NCBI GenBank assembly: GCA_030592655.1
Contig: JAUVIQ010000158.1
Coordinates: forward strand, 1-7,453
DNA: 7,453 bases
Source: Planctomycetales bacterium
Lineage (GTDB): Bacteria > Planctomycetota > Phycisphaerae > SM23-33
Direction of reading: 5' to 3'
Shown one piece after another: positions 5,895 to 7,453 of the stretch. Each line of letters starts with the position of its first letter. The first letter of the stretch is position 1. The position numbers and the translations under genes are program-made. The notes below the pieces were generated by a model. It saw only the letters and a list, made by a program, of their open reading frames with translations, ran no database searches and had not been told where the DNA came from.

Positions 5895-6863
5895 ATGAAC
5901 GTACTGATTACAGGCGGGGCGGGTTTCATCGGTTCGCACCTGGCTGAAGCGATGATGAGCGCAGGCCACGGCGTTACCGTCGTCGATGACCTATCGACAG
6001 GCGCTTTCGAGAACCTGCGCGACCTGAACGGACGCGAAGGTTTCCGGTTCGTCCGCGAGTCCGTCCGCAACGACGCCACAATGGCTGTGCTGATCGACCG
6101 ATGCGACGTGATATTTCACCTCGCCGCCGCCGTCGGCGTCCAACTTATCGTCGAGAAACCCGTTCACACAATTGAGACGAACATCCACGGCTCGGAGGTC
6201 GTCCTGAACCTCGCCAACAAATTCGGGCGGAAAATCTTCGTCGCCAGCACCTCCGAAGTCTATGGAAAGAGCGACAAGGTCCCCTTCAACGAGGACGACG
6301 AATCGGTGCTGGGTCCGACGCGGTTCACGCGATGGTCCTATGCGTGCAGCAAGATGGTCGATGAGTTCCTCGCCCTGGCCTATCACGACCAGTACGGCCT
6401 GGAGACGGTTGTAGGCCGACTTTTTAACACCATAGGCCCGCGACAGACGGGCGCTTACGGCATGGTCGTGCCGAGGTTCGTCCGTGCGGCCCTGCGGGGC
6501 GAACCGCTGGAGGTCTATGGTACGGGCGAGCAGAGCCGATGCTTCACGAACGTCGCCGACGTCGTCGGCGCACTGATAAAACTGATGAACTGCCCCGAAG
6601 CCGTCGGGCGGGTCGTCAATATCGGCTCGACCGAGTTGATTACCATCACCGAACTGGCTGAAAAAGTCATCGAAATGACAGGTTCCGCCAGCGAAATCCG
6701 AAGCCTGACCTACGAACAGGCCTACGGCAGGCCCTTTGACGACATGCTCACCCGTAAGCCGGACCTCGGCAGGATAAATCGCCTGATAGGTTACGAACCC
6801 CGATATTCGCTGGATGAAACGCTCCGGCAGATAATCGAGTACGAGTCCGCCCGCCAGGAGTGA
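5895..6863 (+). CDS. Extended-SDR nucleotide-sugar epimerase/dehydratase/decarboxylase
   Basis: The 322-residue cytoplasmic NAD(P)-dependent enzyme has a complete extended short-chain dehydrogenase layout. The Rossmann glycine motif GGAGFIG is at 7-13 and acidic Asp31/Asp32 end strand two, favouring NAD. FHLAAAVGV is at 74-82, STSEVYG at 118-124, and the catalytic Tyr149-x-x-x-Lys153 pair lies in SYACSK. GRLFNTIGPRQ at 174-184 and EQSRCFTNVADV at 212-223 form the nucleotide-sugar binding part, and the RKPDLGRINRLIGYEP tail (287-302) is typical. STSEVYG and the tail resemble UDP-glucuronate decarboxylases and GDP-mannose or dTDP-glucose dehydratases, but UDP-hexose 4-epimerase activity cannot be excluded. 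AAGGGG lies 11 bases before the ATG, and an in-frame TGA at 5886-5888 rules out a longer start. It probably supplies activated sugars for surface glycans, unrelated to the divergent transporter operon. Confidence 0.9.
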   Translation: MNVLITGGAGFIGSHLAEAMMSAGHGVTVVDDLSTGAFENLRDLNGREGFRFVRESVRNDATMAVLIDRCDVIFHLAAAVGVQLIVEKPVHTIETNIHGSEVVLNLANKFGRKIFVASTSEVYGKSDKVPFNEDDESVLGPTRFTRWSYACSKMVDEFLALAYHDQYGLETVVGRLFNTIGPRQTGAYGMVVPRFVRAALRGEPLEVYGTGEQSRCFTNVADVVGALIKLMNCPEAVGRVVNIGSTELITITELAEKVIEMTGSASEIRSLTYEQAYGRPFDDMLTRKPDLGRINRLIGYEPRYSLDETLRQIIEYESARQE

Positions 6864-6883
6864 GAGCGCCCGAGGAGGAGTTC

Positions 6884-6913
6884 TTGAAATCAGGGGGGTC
6901 GAGTTGTCATAAT
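6884..6913 (+). promoter_or_regulatory. Candidate sigma70-type promoter of the activase gene
   Basis: TTGAAA (6884-6889) and CATAAT (6908-6913) are 18 bases apart, each matching consensus at 5 of 6 positions. The predicted start near 6920 leaves a leader of about 33 bases to the ATG at 6953. No terminator is visible after the epimerase stop, so read-through from upstream is also possible. If this promoter is used, the GTG and TTG starts further upstream are excluded. Confidence 0.45.
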
Positions 6914-6952
6914 ATCGCGTCGTCTGAACGTTATATGCAGGATAGCGAACGT

Positions 6953-7453
6953 ATGAAGTGCTACATAGGAATAGACATCGGTGCGATAAGTATCACAGCG
7001 GCTGTAATGGCCGATGATGCCGATGGTCTGGTTTTTCCGGACGGGCAATTCACATCCGCCCGAGGCGGCAACGGCGCCGACCTGTGGCTCAGCGAATATC
7101 GCCGGACGCGGGTCAGGCCTATCGAGGCAGCCACTGAGATACTGGAGCGGATTATCGCCGTCGTCGGGTCCGACGGCGTCGCGGGTCTGTGCCTTACCGG
7201 TTCTGCCGCCCGACTGGTAGCCGAAAAACTCGCAGCCGAGACCGTCAACGAATTCAAAGCCATTTCACTGGGCTTATCGGAAATGGGCGTTCAGGCGCGC
7301 ACAGTCTTCGAAATGGGCGGACAAACCAGCAAATACCTCCTGCTGGACAGTTCCGACGGCGGCTATTCCATCGCCGATTACGCCACGAACGGCGATTGTG
7401 CAGCCGGTACCGGCGCGTTCATCGACCAGCAGGCGGGTCGGCTTCAGTTCGCC
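6953..7453 (+). CDS. Acyl-CoA dehydratase activase, BadF/BadG/BcrA/HgdC family (3' end outside window)
   Basis: The 167 visible residues are the N-terminal part of an ASKHA-fold ATPase. In this family ATP hydrolysis drives an electron from a [4Fe-4S] cluster into a 2-hydroxyacyl-CoA dehydratase or benzoyl-CoA reductase-like partner. Visible motifs are phosphate-1 GIDIGAISITAAV (6-18), CLTGSAA (80-86), phosphate-2 FEMGGQTSK (119-127) and NGDCAAGTGAFID (146-158). Cys149 corresponds to the first cluster ligand; the second would lie beyond the window. Thr125 replaces the Asp of the usual GGQD-x-K motif. The ATG at 6953 was chosen because the family core begins almost at the N terminus and AGGA lies 10 bases upstream. 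In-frame alternatives are ATG 6935, TTG 6884 (behind GAGGAGGAG) and GTG 6860 overlapping the epimerase stop. The gene may be the small activator or the large fused form, and this cannot be decided here. Confidence 0.85.
   Translation, partial: MKCYIGIDIGAISITAAVMADDADGLVFPDGQFTSARGGNGADLWLSEYRRTRVRPIEAATEILERIIAVVGSDGVAGLCLTGSAARLVAEKLAAETVNEFKAISLGLSEMGVQARTVFEMGGQTSKYLLLDSSDGGYSIADYATNGDCAAGTGAFIDQQAGRLQFA

Noticed and set aside
5822..5947. 41-residue open frame starting in the epimerase leader (possible leader peptide)
   Set aside because: Its ATG overlaps the candidate -10 box, it runs through the palindromic repeat and overlaps the epimerase out of frame; no ribosome site precedes its start.
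5583..6079. Small open frames over the divergent intergenic region on both strands
   Set aside because: They translate the palindromic repeat (LPACRKAG/LPAGR-like peptides) and extend into real genes in the wrong frame.
1..7453. CRISPR array, tRNA or rRNA genes, insertion sequence, defence genes
   Set aside because: No regularly spaced long repeats, no tRNA- or rRNA-like sequence, and no transposase, nuclease or other defence motif was seen on either strand.

Overview
The window reads as a moderately GC-rich bacterial chromosome segment. It carries a complete five-gene minus-strand operon, one complete plus-strand gene and the 5' end of a second plus-strand gene. I infer an anaerobic, polysaccharide-foraging bacterium, perhaps of the Planctomycetes/PVC type. 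The basis is a CUT1-type sugar transporter without its own ATPase, a sialidase-fold (BNR) protein, an Amidohydro_2 enzyme, and a BadF/HgdC-type activator of an oxygen-sensitive dehydratase. This assignment comes from gene content only and is weak.

Layout. Positions 1-243 hold no gene I can support. They contain a perfect 10-bp hairpin (72-96), a larger inverted repeat with 16-17-base arms (131-217) and two copies of a 9-bp repeat (219-236), all downstream of the operon's last gene. The operon runs right to left: extracellular solute-binding protein (5640-4303), MalF-type permease (4306-3353), MalG-type permease (3360-2371), Amidohydro_2 protein (2331-1456) and BNR/sialidase-like protein (1416-244). 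The three transporter genes overlap by 4 and 8 bases. The two enzyme genes follow with 39-base gaps, each with its own Shine-Dalgarno sequence. The intergenic region 5641-5894 is divergent, with a plausible sigma70-type promoter in each direction, a palindrome across the predicted operon start site, a second inverted repeat between the promoters, and a GC-rich palindromic repeat in the leader of the rightward gene. The rightward genes are an extended-SDR nucleotide-sugar epimerase/dehydratase/decarboxylase (5895-6863) and an acyl-CoA dehydratase activase (from 6953, cut by the window end).

How they work together. The binding protein and two permeases should import an oligosaccharide or glycoside, powered by an ATPase encoded elsewhere. 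The BNR protein and the amidohydrolase lack signal peptides, so they probably act on the imported compound in the cytoplasm. No sialic-acid catabolic gene is present, so the substrate should not be assumed to be a sialoside. The epimerase and the activase look unrelated to the transporter operon. The most unusual points are the pairing of these two enzymes with a CUT1 transporter, an Asp where I expect a metal-ligand His in the amidohydrolase, enlarged periplasmic loops at the same place in both permeases, and the architecture of the divergent control region. I did not find a clear defence, mobile or otherwise wholly new system.
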